Shown piece after piece: positions 1 to 7,879 of a stretch of 44,227 nucleotides of DNA. Origin of the DNA: an uncultured Lachnospiraceae bacterium (lineage in GTDB: Bacteria > Bacillota > Clostridia > Lachnospirales > Lachnospiraceae); assembly GCA_910586955.1 (NCBI GenBank), contig CAJUMM010000006.1, positions 1 to 44,227 on the forward strand, read 5' to 3'. The notes under the pieces were generated by a model. The model was not told the origin of the DNA. It saw only the letters and a list, made by a program, of their open reading frames with translations, and did not search any database. The stretch's first letter is position 1, and each line of letters begins with the position of its first letter. Position numbers and translations under genes: made by a program.

Positions 1-329
1 TTAGAGAGCTCTCCGGGAGAAAAGCCGGAGAGGGTTTCCCGCACATTTTCCAGGGCGGCTGCGGCCCCGGCCTGGGAGCCGGCGGAGTAGAGGCCGAAGC
101 TGGCCGGTACATCTTTGATGCCGTAGGCGTCAGGGTCGGCCAGGGCATAGTGGAGAGTCATGGTGTTGGAAGAAATTTCCTTGACAAACAGTTCCCTTGT
201 AAAAGAGGCAAAGCGCTGGTCTTCCGTCTGCCCGGGGCTTTTTCCCAGGGAAGGAAGAATTAAGGCTGCACAGAGAAAAAGGGCTCCCAGGACAGACAGG
301 AGAAGGGACTGGCGTTTGGAAGGTTTCAT
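1..329 (-). CDS. DUF885 family protein, N-terminal part only (runs off the left edge)
   Basis: Read leftward from an ATG at 327-329, this frame stays open to the window edge, giving about 109 residues with no stop. Residues 8-30 form a hydrophobic signal or anchor segment after a basic start (MKPSKR), so the product is probably exported. The following stretch (FTRELF, then TLHYALADPDAYGI) resembles the start of the DUF885 proteins common in Clostridia, putative metallopeptidase-like secreted proteins usually near 550-600 aa, so only about a fifth is seen. The start is preceded by a CCGGAG-type ribosome site. It is divergent from metG. The family call rests on my recognition of this N-terminal pattern; the enzymatic role is not visible here. 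Confidence 0.65.
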   Translation of the reverse strand, partial: MKPSKRQSLLLSVLGALFLCAALILPSLGKSPGQTEDQRFASFTRELFVKEISSNTMTLHYALADPDAYGIKDVPASFGLYSAGSQAGAAAALENVRETLSGFSPGELS

Positions 330-393
330 GGACGGACTCCGGAGAGATCATTACTGCATTTTATGACGGATCCGCAGAAATATGTTAGATTCC

Positions 394-422
394 TTGACGA
401 ATGAAAGTCCCTGTGATAGTCT
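394..422 (+). promoter_or_regulatory. Probable metG promoter
   Basis: TTGACG (394-399) is followed after 17 bp by TAGTCT (417-422), which is preceded by a TG extended -10 dinucleotide. The -35 is strong and the -10 weak. It would give a leader of about 40 nt before metG. No T-box antiterminator or tRNA-sensing leader fits in this short space. Confidence 0.4.
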
Positions 423-468
423 TTCCATAGACAAAAGAAACACGCAGTAAAGAAAAGAGGGAAAGAAT

Positions 469-2421
469 ATGGAAAAGAAGAAATATTACATGACTACGGC
501 CATTGCCTATACCTCCGGCAAGCCTCATATCGGCAATACCTATGAGATTGTGCTGGCGGACGCCATCGCCCGTTTTAAGCGGATGCAGGGATACGACGTG
601 TTTTTCCAGACGGGAACGGACGAGCATGGACAGAAGATTGAGGAGAAGGCGAAAGAGGCCGGCGTGACGCCCAAGGAATTTGTAGACGGTGTGGCGGAGG
701 AAATACGCCGGATCTGGGATCTGATGAACACCTCCTATGATAAATTTATCCGCACCACCGACAAAGATCATGAGGCCCAGGTGCAGAAAATTTTTAAGAA
801 GCTCTATGACCAGGGAGATATTTACAAGGGCTATTACGAGGGAATGTACTGTACGCCCTGCGAATCTTTCTTTACGGAGTCCCAGCTGGTGGACGGGAAA
901 TGCCCGGACTGCGGCCGGGAGGTAAAGCCGGCGAAGGAGGAAGCCTATTTCTTTAAAATGAGCAAATATGCGGACCGGCTGATTGAGCACATCAACACCC
1001 ATCCTGAATTTATCCAGCCCGTATCCAGGAAAAACGAGATGATGAACAACTTCCTTCTTCCGGGCCTCCAGGATCTGTGCGTATCCAGGACCTCCTTTAC
1101 CTGGGGAATTCCTGTTACCTTTGACCCCAAACATGTGACCTATGTTTGGCTGGATGCCCTGACCAACTATATTACCGGTATCGGCTACGACTGCCAGGGC
1201 GGTTCCACGGAGCAGTTTGCGAAGGACTGGCCTGCGGATCTGCATCTCATCGGCAAGGATATTATCCGGTTCCATACCATTTACTGGCCCATTTTCCTGA
1301 TGGCTCTCGATCTGCCCCTGCCCAAGCAGGTGTTCGGCCATCCCTGGCTCCTGCAGGGAGAGGGCAAGATGAGCAAATCCAAGGGAAATGTGCTCTATGC
1401 GGATGAGCTGGCGGAGATGTTCGGCGTGGACGCCGTGCGGTTCTTTGTGCTCCACGAGATGCCTTTTGACAACGACGGCGTGATCACCTGGGAGCTGATG
1501 GTGGAGCGGATGAATTCGGAGCTGGCCAATACCCTGGGAAATCTGGTAAACCGCACGGTTTCCATGTCCAACAAATATTTCGGCGGTGTAGTGAACAATA
1601 CGGGGGTTATGGACCCTGTGGATCGGGAGCTTAGGGAGACTGCCGCAGCTGCCGCAGAGAAGGTGACGGCCAAGATGGAGGAGCTGCGGGTGGCGGACGC
1701 TATCACGGAGATCTTCAATCTCTTTAAGCGCTGCAATAAATACATTGACGAGACCATGCCTTGGGTTCTTGCAAAAGATGAGAATAAGAAAGACCGGCTG
1801 GCTGCCGTCCTCTACAATCTGGTGGAGGCAATCAGTATCGGTGCAAGCCTTCTGGAGCCCTTTATGCCGGAGACCTCAGAGAAGATTCTGGCTCAGTTGG
1901 GGGCCAAGAAGCGTTCCCTGGAGGTGATGAATATGTTCGGCCTGTACCAGTCCGGGGCAAAGGTTACGGAGAAACCGGAGATTTTATTTGCCCGGCTGGA
2001 TGTGAAGGAAGTCCTGGAAAAGGTAGAGGCAGGGAAGGCGGCCGCCAAGGAAGAGGCGGCTCCGGCGGAGCCGGGAATCGATCTGGAGCCCAAAGGGGAG
2101 ATAACCTTTGATGATTTCGAAAAGCTGCAGTTCCAGGTAGGGGAAATCATTGCCTGCGAGGAAGTGAAGAAATCCAAAAAGCTTCTCTGCTCCCAGGTGC
2201 GGATCGGCAGCCAGGTGAAACAGATTGTATCCGGGATCAAAGCCCATTACAAGGCGGAAGAGATGGTGGGCAAGAAGGTAATGGTGCTGGTAAACTTAAA
2301 GCCCGCAACCCTGGCAGGCGTGAAATCGGAAGGAATGCTTCTGTGCGCCGAGGACGCCCACGGGAATCTGGCTCTGGTGGTGCCGGAGAAAGAGATGCCG
2401 TCAGGGGCGGAAATCTGTTAA
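469..2421 (+). CDS. metG: Methionyl-tRNA synthetase with C-terminal tRNA-binding domain
   Basis: Cytoplasmic class I synthetase that charges tRNA-Met with methionine. The 650-aa product shows the HIGH-type motif PHIGNTYE near residue 20, a single zinc knuckle (CTPC and CPDC, about residues 126-147), the KMSKS loop GKMSKSKGN near 300, the anticodon-binding helical domain, and a C-terminal EMAP/Trbp111-like OB domain (about 545-650, VGEIIACEEVKKSKKL) that aids tRNA binding and dimerisation. Length and order match the long bacterial MetG type. The ATG follows an AGAGGGAAAG ribosome site. It is a single-gene unit closed by a hairpin terminator. In Bacillus, metS sits near tatD and ksgA; here those genes lie 10 kb downstream, beyond the Tad locus. 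Confidence 0.97.
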   Translation: MEKKKYYMTTAIAYTSGKPHIGNTYEIVLADAIARFKRMQGYDVFFQTGTDEHGQKIEEKAKEAGVTPKEFVDGVAEEIRRIWDLMNTSYDKFIRTTDKDHEAQVQKIFKKLYDQGDIYKGYYEGMYCTPCESFFTESQLVDGKCPDCGREVKPAKEEAYFFKMSKYADRLIEHINTHPEFIQPVSRKNEMMNNFLLPGLQDLCVSRTSFTWGIPVTFDPKHVTYVWLDALTNYITGIGYDCQGGSTEQFAKDWPADLHLIGKDIIRFHTIYWPIFLMALDLPLPKQVFGHPWLLQGEGKMSKSKGNVLYADELAEMFGVDAVRFFVLHEMPFDNDGVITWELMVERMNSELANTLGNLVNRTVSMSNKYFGGVVNNTGVMDPVDRELRETAAAAAEKVTAKMEELRVADAITEIFNLFKRCNKYIDETMPWVLAKDENKKDRLAAVLYNLVEAISIGASLLEPFMPETSEKILAQLGAKKRSLEVMNMFGLYQSGAKVTEKPEILFARLDVKEVLEKVEAGKAAAKEEAAPAEPGIDLEPKGEITFDDFEKLQFQVGEIIACEEVKKSKKLLCSQVRIGSQVKQIVSGIKAHYKAEEMVGKKVMVLVNLKPATLAGVKSEGMLLCAEDAHGNLALVVPEKEMPSGAEIC

Positions 2422-2438
2422 AGGAAAAGAGAGAATAG

Positions 2439-2477
2439 AAAGAGACAGGCAGTCCGGGAGGCTGTCTGTCTCTTTTT
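2439..2477 (+). terminator. Rho-independent terminator after metG
   Basis: A 12-bp stem AGAGACAGGCAG / CTGTCTGTCTCT (one G-U pair) with an 8-nt loop is followed by TTTTT. The opposite strand also has a T-rich tail, so it may also end the leftward DUF2508 transcript. Confidence 0.85.
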
Positions 2478-2487
2478 GGAGATACAT

Positions 2488-2721
2488 TTAGAGAAATGTC
2501 TGCAAGTCCATCTGCTTCGCCTGTTCCAGAAGAAATTTGTAGCGTTTCTGGACGGAATAGATTTCATAGGTGTAGCAGTCGATTAAATCCGGATCGACCA
2601 CTGCTTCAAAATTGGCATAAGCGGTATCCAGTGCGTTTTTTGTCATTGTAAGGTCTTCCAGCAGCTGACGTTTGGTAAAAGATTCGTCTGTCTGTGGCGG
2701 TTCTTTCCGTAATAACCCCAT
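2488..2721 (-). CDS. DUF2508 (YaaL-like) family protein
   Basis: A 77-aa soluble protein. The core is a helical pattern ending in VDPDLIDCYTYEIYSVQKRYKFLL, which matches the YaaL/DUF2508 family of spore-forming Firmicutes; the biochemical role is unknown. A longer frame continues upstream to 2919, but the family's usual size, the internal ATG at 2719-2721 and the overlap of the longer form with bofA favour this start. In Bacillus and many Clostridia this gene lies just before bofA on the same strand; here the two are divergent, separated by 136 bp. Confidence 0.8.
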   Translation of the reverse strand: MGLLRKEPPQTDESFTKRQLLEDLTMTKNALDTAYANFEAVVDPDLIDCYTYEIYSVQKRYKFLLEQAKQMDLQTFL

Positions 2722-2766
2722 CCCGCAGCCCCCACTTTCCGTAATCAAGGTAGTTGTTGTACTAAG

Positions 2767-2796
2767 AGTATAAGCAGAAATATTGGTATTTATACT
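2767..2796. promoter_or_regulatory. Inverted repeat between divergent DUF2508 gene and bofA
   Basis: AGTATAA (2767-2773) and TTATACT (2790-2796) are perfect inverted arms 16 nt apart in an AT-rich spacer. Each arm contains a TATACT -10-like hexamer, one per strand. They could be paired divergent -10 elements or a regulator site. No good -35 box accompanies them, which would suit an alternative sigma factor but does not prove one. Confidence 0.3.
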
Positions 2797-2857
2797 AAAA
2801 AATAGAATATTTTGGATCGAAAATCCATATACATAGAAAAAAAGACGGGACAAAGCA

Positions 2858-3049
2858 ATGAAAGTCTTAAATTTTCTTCTCCGCATGGTTTTTGGGGCCA
2901 TCGGGATCCAGATTCTCAATGCCGTTTTTATTTCCCAGAATATTGCTGTTTTTGTAGGACTGAACGGATTGACCCTTTTGACAGTGGGAAGCCTGGGAAT
3001 CAGCGGGCTGGGGCTTCTTTACGGAATTGCAGCCTTTGGAATTTTGTGA
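2858..3049 (+). CDS. bofA: BofA-family membrane protein (pro-sigmaK processing inhibitor type)
   Basis: A 63-aa protein with two hydrophobic segments (about residues 5-25 and 36-60) ending in the family pattern GLNGLTLLTVGSLGISGLGL followed by LYGI. In Bacillus, BofA holds the intramembrane protease SpoIVFB inactive in the outer forespore membrane, delaying sigma-K activation. Family membership is clear from the glycine-rich tail; function in this organism is inferred. The ATG at 2858 has only a modest ribosome site (GACGGGA). Its presence supports a spore-forming ancestry. Confidence 0.8.
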   Translation: MKVLNFLLRMVFGAIGIQILNAVFISQNIAVFVGLNGLTLLTVGSLGISGLGLLYGIAAFGIL

Positions 3050-3060
3050 AAATTTGACAA

Positions 3061-3089
3061 TAGACAAGGCAAAGGAAAGCCGCTATAAT
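3061..3089 (+). promoter_or_regulatory. Promoter of the Tad operon
   Basis: TAGACA (3061-3066), 17 bp, TATAAT (3084-3089): a perfect -10 and a good -35. A TTGACA at 3054-3059 is too far (24 bp) to be the -35. The start point would fall near 3096, giving a leader of about 115 nt. Confidence 0.65.
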
Positions 3090-3115
3090 CAACCTACGAT
3101 CGATAATTATCTATC

Positions 3116-3170
3116 CCGGACTGCACGAAAAGCAATGGTGCAGCCGGAAATCTTTGGTTTGAATCAAACC
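3116..3170 (+). promoter_or_regulatory. Structured leader of the Tad operon (two hairpins)
   Basis: First hairpin 3116-3147: CCGG, one bulged A, then CTGCAC pair with GTGCAG and CCGG around an 11-nt loop. Second element 3156-3170: GGTTTGA-A-TCAAACC, a perfect 7-bp repeat about a single base, which may be a protein operator rather than a hairpin because its loop is too small. Neither is followed by a T-run, so they are not terminators. I could not match the leader to a known riboswitch. Confidence 0.45.
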
Positions 3171-3212
3171 GTGATTCCTTTTGAACATGCTGTAGTTAAG
3201 GAGGTGGCAGTT

Positions 3213-3341
3213 TTGGTTTCGATGCTGCGTTACGTATGGAGAAATCCCCAGGCAAGGGTAATGCTGGGGGGCTTTCTGGGCATTCAGGTCTTTGTCAGCC
3301 TGATGACAGGGCTTTTGATTTGGGCGGGAGGTGTCTTTTGA
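3213..3341 (+). CDS. Small single-pass membrane protein at the head of the Tad operon
   Basis: A 42-aa protein starting at TTG 3213, chosen because a perfect AAGGAGGT (3198-3205) lies 7 nt upstream; the ATG at 3222 would leave an unfavourable 16-nt gap. The start MVSMLRYVWRNPQ is basic and is followed by one membrane span, about residues 17-39 (GFLGIQVFVSLMTGLLIWAG). Its stop TGA overlaps the TTG start of the TadZ-like gene, so the two are translationally coupled. I do not recognise a family. Position suggests a pilus-assembly accessory, which is inference. Confidence 0.6.
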   Translation: MVSMLRYVWRNPQARVMLGGFLGIQVFVSLMTGLLIWAGGVF

Positions 3342-4306
3342 AGCGAAAACAAATTGCAGTCTGTGACCGGGAGCAGGATTATACGCTCCGGTTTACGGAG
3401 TATGCCAACCGGCGCAGGGATCCGGTATTTACGGTACATGGATTTACGAGCTGCGGCGAGCTGGCGGATTATGCGAAAGAGCATCCGGTAGACATTCTTT
3501 TGATCTCCGAGGGGCTTTCCGGGGAGGTTAAGGACAGGACGCCTTTCGGCCGGATTTTTTACCTTTCGGAGAACGAGTATCCCGACAAGGAGGCGGACAG
3601 GCCCAGGATTTACAAGTTCCAGTCCTGTCCCCAGGTTATGCGGGAAGTTTTAAGCTGTTATGCGGAGGAGACGCCGGCAGGTCCCTGCGCAGCTCTGCGG
3701 CAGGGGGAAATGAAGCTAATCGGGGTATATTCTCCGGTAGGACGTATCGGAAAGACAAGCTTCGCCCTGGCCCTTGGACGGGAGCTCTCCAAGCAGAAGC
3801 GGACCCTGTATCTGAATTTGGAGGAGTATTCCGGGTTTTCCGTTCTCTATCCTTACGGAGACGGATGGACCCTGTCGGAACTGATGTACTTTTTGAAACA
3901 GGGGAAAAATGCCTTTGCATGCAAGCTGGAGAGCGTGGTGAGGCAGATGGGGAGCCTGGACTACATTCCGCCCTTAAAGTCCCCGGTGGAACTGCGGCAT
4001 ATCAGCCGGAAGGACTGGGAGCGCCTTTTGGAGGCTCTGGGCAGGGAAAGCCGTTACGAGATGGTGATCCTGGATATGAGCGGAGCTGTGGACGGCTTGT
4101 TTGAACTGCTGGGACACTGCGACGGCATCTATACCCCTATCCGGGAAGACGAGGTTTCCGGTGCCAAGCTCTGCCAGTATGAGGAGACCCTGCGGCTTCT
4201 GGATCTGGAGGAGGTGCTGGACAAGACTAAGAAATTCTGGATGTTTCAGGAGAAGGATTTGGAGACTTTTATTCAGGCGGAGGGAAGGAGGTGGCTTGAT
4301 TTATGA
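3338..4306 (+). CDS. tadZ: TadZ/CpaE-like pilus localisation ATPase
   Basis: A 322-aa protein using a TTG start (3338) with GGGAGGTGT just upstream and overlapping the previous stop. Residues about 1-120 look like a degenerate receiver domain (VCDREQDYTLRF, DILLISEGL). Residues about 128-320 form a MinD/ParA-type P-loop ATPase with GVYSPVGRIGKTSFALALG as Walker A and VILDMSG as Walker B/A'. The usual deviant-Walker signature lysine at the loop start is not obvious. TadZ/CpaE proteins place the Tad machinery at a cell site and partner with the TadA ATPase, the next gene, which overlaps by 4 nt. Confidence 0.8.
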   Translation: MKRKQIAVCDREQDYTLRFTEYANRRRDPVFTVHGFTSCGELADYAKEHPVDILLISEGLSGEVKDRTPFGRIFYLSENEYPDKEADRPRIYKFQSCPQVMREVLSCYAEETPAGPCAALRQGEMKLIGVYSPVGRIGKTSFALALGRELSKQKRTLYLNLEEYSGFSVLYPYGDGWTLSELMYFLKQGKNAFACKLESVVRQMGSLDYIPPLKSPVELRHISRKDWERLLEALGRESRYEMVILDMSGAVDGLFELLGHCDGIYTPIREDEVSGAKLCQYEETLRLLDLEEVLDKTKKFWMFQEKDLETFIQAEGRRWLDL

Positions 4307-5529
4307 GAAAGAATTGGGAGACCCTGCGGGAGGAACTAAAAGAAAAGATCCAGAAAAAGCTGGATCTCTCCAGGGAACTCACGGATGAAGAAGTGCTGGA
4401 ACTTATTGACGAGGAGGTGCTTTCCTGGAGCAGGCAGGAATATCTGCTGCTGGAAGAGAAGCTTTGCATGAGGAAAGAAATATTCTACGCTATGCGCAGG
4501 CTGGATCTTCTCCAGGAGCTAATGGAGGATCCGGAGATTACGGAAATTATGGTGAATGGGCCGGAAGCCGTTTTTGTGGAGCGTAAAGGGCGTTTAAGCC
4601 GCTGGGACAAGTCTTTCTCCTCCCGGGAGAAGCTGGAGGATGTGGTGCAGCAGATTGTGAGCTTCGCCAACCGCAGTGTCTCCAAGGCAAAACCCATTGC
4701 CGATGCCAGGCTTAAGGACGGCTCCCGGGTGAACATTGTTCTCCAGCCGGTGGCCCTGGGAGGCCCGGTGGTTACTATCCGCAGATTTCCGGAGCAGCCC
4801 ATCCGCATGGACCAGCTGATTGGCTGGGAGGCAGTGAGCCGGGAGGCGGCGGCTTTCCTGAAGGAGACGGTGGAGGCGGGATACAATATTTTCATAAGCG
4901 GCGGTACGGGCTCCGGGAAGACCACCTTCCTCAATGCCCTGTCGGAATTTATTCCCCCGGGAGCACGGATCATTACCATTGAAGACAATGCGGAGCTCCA
5001 GCTTGTGACTGTGGAAAACCTGGTATCCCTGGAAGCCCGCAGCGCCAACCTGGAGGGGGAACACGAAATCTCCATCCGGGATCTGATCCGCACGGCCCTG
5101 CGGATGCGGCCGGACCGGATTATTGTAGGCGAGGTGCGGGGAGCGGAGGCGGTGGACATGCTTCAGGCTATGAATACGGGCCATGACGGCTCTTTAAGCA
5201 CCGGTCACGCCAACAGTCCCGGGGACATGCTGAACCGGCTGGAGACGATGGCGCTTATGGGAATGGAGCTGCCCCTTCCGGCTATACGGAGGCAGATTGC
5301 CTCCGGGGTGGATCTTATCGTACATCTGGGACGTATGCGGGACGGGAGCCGGCGGGTTTTGGAGATTGCGGAGCTGGACGGTATGGAGGCCGGGGAAATC
5401 CGGCTGCACTCTCTCTTTGCCTTTGAAGAGGATTCCGGCATAAAAGGGGAGCGGGTACGGGGAAGGCTTCGCAAAAAAGATTCCCTGCTTCACACCGGGA
5501 AGATGAGAGCGGCCGGGATAGGGGGATAA
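4303..5529 (+). CDS. tadA: TadA/CpaF secretion ATPase of the Tad pilus
   Basis: A 408-aa cytoplasmic hexameric ATPase that powers pilus assembly and retraction. It has an N-terminal helical region (1-60), then the CpaF core: EIMVNGPEAVFVERKG, a conserved arginine-rich RVNIVLQP stretch, Walker A GGTGSGKTTFLNAL near residue 204, the Asp-box ITIEDNAEL, Walker B RPDRIIVGEVRG and the His box STGHANS. The start ATG overlaps the previous gene by 4 nt with GGAGGTGG upstream. The C-terminal 20 residues are basic. Distinct from the tRNA deaminase also called tadA at 14839. Confidence 0.95.
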   Translation: MRKNWETLREELKEKIQKKLDLSRELTDEEVLELIDEEVLSWSRQEYLLLEEKLCMRKEIFYAMRRLDLLQELMEDPEITEIMVNGPEAVFVERKGRLSRWDKSFSSREKLEDVVQQIVSFANRSVSKAKPIADARLKDGSRVNIVLQPVALGGPVVTIRRFPEQPIRMDQLIGWEAVSREAAAFLKETVEAGYNIFISGGTGSGKTTFLNALSEFIPPGARIITIEDNAELQLVTVENLVSLEARSANLEGEHEISIRDLIRTALRMRPDRIIVGEVRGAEAVDMLQAMNTGHDGSLSTGHANSPGDMLNRLETMALMGMELPLPAIRRQIASGVDLIVHLGRMRDGSRRVLEIAELDGMEAGEIRLHSLFAFEEDSGIKGERVRGRLRKKDSLLHTGKMRAAGIGG

Positions 5530-5532
5530 GAG

Positions 5533-6270
5533 ATGGATTACCGGGTATACCGTCCCAGGCCTCTTCTGCGCCTTCGGTATGGGCTGGAGGCGGCAGGCCT
5601 TACAGGGATTGGGGCCCTGTGCTTTTATAATTCCCTCTGGGCCTGTTTCCTGTTTCCCCTGGTGCTGTGGCGGCATGGCAGGGAGCAGTGCCGCCGGATG
5701 GCAGAGCGCAGAAGGAAGGAGCTGAAGCTTCAGTTCCGGGATGCGGTCCAGGGGATTGCGGCGGCCCTTGCAGCAGGGTACTCCGCAGAAAACGCCCTGC
5801 GGGAGGCCGGAAAGGATTTAAGGCTTATGTATGGAGCGGATGGGGATATGGTGCAGGAGCTTTCCGCCATGGAGCGGAAACTGGATGCCAACCAGACCGT
5901 AGAGCAGGTTATCTGGGATTTTGCCGGGCGGAGCGGCTTGGAGGAGGCGGAAACCTTTGCGGAAATCTTTGCAGTGGGAAAGCGCAGCGGCGGGGATCTC
6001 ATAGGTATTATGGGGGATACGGCCAGGAGCATTTCCGATTCGGTGGAAACGGAGCGCCAGATTTTGGCGGCTCTGGCCGCCAGGCGCTACGAACAGAAGA
6101 TTATGAATGTCATTCCCTTTGCCATGGTCCTTTACCTGCGGGTGGGATGTCCCGGATTTTTGGATCCGCTCTATGGAAATCTTCCGGGGATCTGCGTGAT
6201 GACTGCCTGCCTGGGCCTGTACCTGGGAGCCTGGTATCTGGGAGAGCGTCTGCTTAAGATTGAGGTGTAG
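5533..6270 (+). CDS. tadB: TadB-like inner-membrane platform protein (T2SS-F fold)
   Basis: A 245-aa membrane protein. It has an N-terminal hydrophobic hairpin (about residues 20-45), then the type II secretion F domain of soluble helices (FRDAVQGIAAALAAGYSAENAL, FAEIFAVGKRSGGDLIGIM) and C-terminal spans (about 195-240). With TadC it forms the membrane platform through which TadA drives pilin addition. It lies 3 nt after tadA and 3 nt before tadC, so the genes are co-translated. The single F domain and size fit TadB. Confidence 0.88.
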   Translation: MDYRVYRPRPLLRLRYGLEAAGLTGIGALCFYNSLWACFLFPLVLWRHGREQCRRMAERRRKELKLQFRDAVQGIAAALAAGYSAENALREAGKDLRLMYGADGDMVQELSAMERKLDANQTVEQVIWDFAGRSGLEEAETFAEIFAVGKRSGGDLIGIMGDTARSISDSVETERQILAALAARRYEQKIMNVIPFAMVLYLRVGCPGFLDPLYGNLPGICVMTACLGLYLGAWYLGERLLKIEV

Positions 6271-6273
6271 AGG

Positions 6274-7659
6274 GTGAAAGAGAAAAAAGAGAGGAAGAAG
6301 GCTTCTCCGGAAGAACTGGCCAGGTCCTTCAATGCCCGGCTGTCTGTCTGGCTGGGAGGAGGGTTCCCGGGGCGGGAAGAGGTCCGGCAGAATCTGAAGC
6401 TTTTGTATCCGGATGCAGATACAAAGGAGAAGACGGAACAATATTACGCCGGGAAGACGGTGCTGCTTTTGAAGGTGCTGGCGGCGGGAATCTGCGCTGC
6501 GGTTCTGGCGGGAATCGCGGCATCCGGGGAAGGCCTTTTGGCAGAAGGGCGGTGGCTGCCCCGGCGGGAGAGGGCCTATACCCGGGAGCTCCAGGCAGGG
6601 ATGCAGGGGGAAAAGGACCAAAATATCGCTGTCCTGGTGGAGCCCCGGAAACCCTCGGAGGAAGAGAGCCGGGAACTTTTGGAGCAGGTATGCGGGCAGA
6701 TGGATTCGTACATTCTGGGGGAAAACCGTTCCCTGGAGGAAGTGCGCAGCGATCTTTGCCTCATCCGCAAGGTAGAGGGGACTCCGGTGACGGCAGAGTG
6801 GGAGCTTGACTCTTACGAAGCTCTGAATCTGGACGGAAGCCTGCGCCCGGAAAACCTGACGGAGGAGGGGAGCCTGGTAGAACTGACGGCCCGGCTTTTC
6901 TGCGGAAGCCAGGAAGCCGTATACCGGACCTGTGTGCGGATCCTGCCTCCGGTTGTGGGGGAGGAGGAACAGTTTGGCAGGGATTTGGCAGCGGCTATGG
7001 AAGAACTCCGGAAAGAGACGGAGGAGGAAGAGGTGCAGGAGCTTCCCCTGAAGATACAGGGAAGAGATGTAACCTGGAAGGAGGATACGTCTTGGAGCTT
7101 TGCCTGGGTGCTGCTGCTGACTCTGGCTGCCCTGGGGATGGTGTACGCGGCCAAAGACAGGGAGCTGGCACAAAAGGCCAAAGAGCGGGATGCTCAGATG
7201 TGCCGGGATTATGCCCGGATTGTAGGCAGGCTGACCCTTCTTTTGGAAGCCGGTTCTACGATGCGGGGAGCCTGGGAAATGATTGTGGCGGACTACCAGG
7301 CAAGGAGAAAAGAGGGACGGGAGGAACTGCGGTATGCCTATGAGGAGATGGCCCTTACCTGCCGGGAGATGAAGAACGGCGTGGCGGAGGCGAAAGCATA
7401 CGAGAATTTCGGGATCCGCTGCCGGATTCCGGCTTATCTGAAGCTCTCCGCCCTTCTGGAGCAGAATTTGAAAAAAGGGAACAAAGGCCTGGGAGGACTT
7501 TTGCGCATGGAGGCGGAGGAGGCCAAGACCTGGAGAAGGGAGCTGGCCCGCCGCAGGGGGGAGGAGGCCGCTACCAGGCTCCTCCTGCCCATGATTCTTA
7601 TGCTGGTGGTAGTCATGCTTTTGATCCTGGTACCTGCAGGCATGTCCATGCAGGCCTAA
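6274..7659 (+). CDS. tadC: TadC-like platform protein with a large N-terminal extracytoplasmic insertion
   Basis: A 461-aa protein starting at GTG 6274 (GAGGTGTAGAGG upstream). It has a membrane span at about residues 67-88, a charged 180-residue extracellular region, a second span at about 275-294 (WVLLLTLAALGMVYA), an F-type domain (MCRDYARIVGRLTLLLEAGSTM) and a final span at about 434-458. Classical TadC is near 300 aa; the extra roughly 160 residues between the first two spans are typical of some Clostridial versions and have no domain I recognise. It pairs with TadB. Confidence 0.85.
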   Translation: MKEKKERKKASPEELARSFNARLSVWLGGGFPGREEVRQNLKLLYPDADTKEKTEQYYAGKTVLLLKVLAAGICAAVLAGIAASGEGLLAEGRWLPRRERAYTRELQAGMQGEKDQNIAVLVEPRKPSEEESRELLEQVCGQMDSYILGENRSLEEVRSDLCLIRKVEGTPVTAEWELDSYEALNLDGSLRPENLTEEGSLVELTARLFCGSQEAVYRTCVRILPPVVGEEEQFGRDLAAAMEELRKETEEEEVQELPLKIQGRDVTWKEDTSWSFAWVLLLTLAALGMVYAAKDRELAQKAKERDAQMCRDYARIVGRLTLLLEAGSTMRGAWEMIVADYQARRKEGREELRYAYEEMALTCREMKNGVAEAKAYENFGIRCRIPAYLKLSALLEQNLKKGNKGLGGLLRMEAEEAKTWRRELARRRGEEAATRLLLPMILMLVVVMLLILVPAGMSMQA

Positions 7660-7691
7660 TCAAAAAATTACAGAGAAAGAAGGAAAAGGAA

Positions 7692-7862
7692 ATGAAAAGA
7701 TTATTTATGAGATTTGTACAGGAAGAAGAGGGAATCGGAGTGGTGGAAATGATTTTGATCCTGGTGGTGCTGATTGGACTGGTGATTATTTTCAAGAGCC
7801 AGCTCACCTCCCTGGTGAACCAAATCTTTGACAAGATTACAAGCCAGAGCGGGACCATCTAG
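7692..7862 (+). CDS. flp: Flp-type major pilin (type IVb prepilin)
   Basis: A 56-aa prepilin. A short basic leader MKRLFMRFVQEEEG is followed by the processing site G-I and a mature start IGVVEMILILVVLIGL with glutamate at +5, the hallmark needed for cleavage and subunit joining. One hydrophobic helix runs to about residue 36 and the tail is short (FDKITSQSGTI). TadV (10239) should cleave it. An AGGAAAAGGA ribosome site precedes the ATG. It is in the Tad operon, 32 nt after tadC. Confidence 0.93.
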   Translation: MKRLFMRFVQEEEGIGVVEMILILVVLIGLVIIFKSQLTSLVNQIFDKITSQSGTI

Positions 7863-7879
7863 GATTGGGGAGAAAGGCT

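Noticed and set aside
330..468. A T-box leader for metG
   Set aside because: The space between promoter and start is only about 40 nt, with no specifier loop or antiterminator hairpin.
385..1455. A 356-codon minus-strand frame over metG
   Set aside because: It is antisense to a well-conserved synthetase and shows no domain; metG is certain.
2722..2919. N-terminal extension of the DUF2508 frame
   Set aside because: It overlaps bofA on the other strand, has no family resemblance and would exceed the usual size of the family.
3053..3212. A c-di-GMP riboswitch in the Tad leader
   Set aside because: GGCAAAGGAAAGCC looked suggestive, but it lies mostly upstream of the predicted start point and the conserved helices and tetraloop receptor of c-di-GMP-I or -II could not be laid out.
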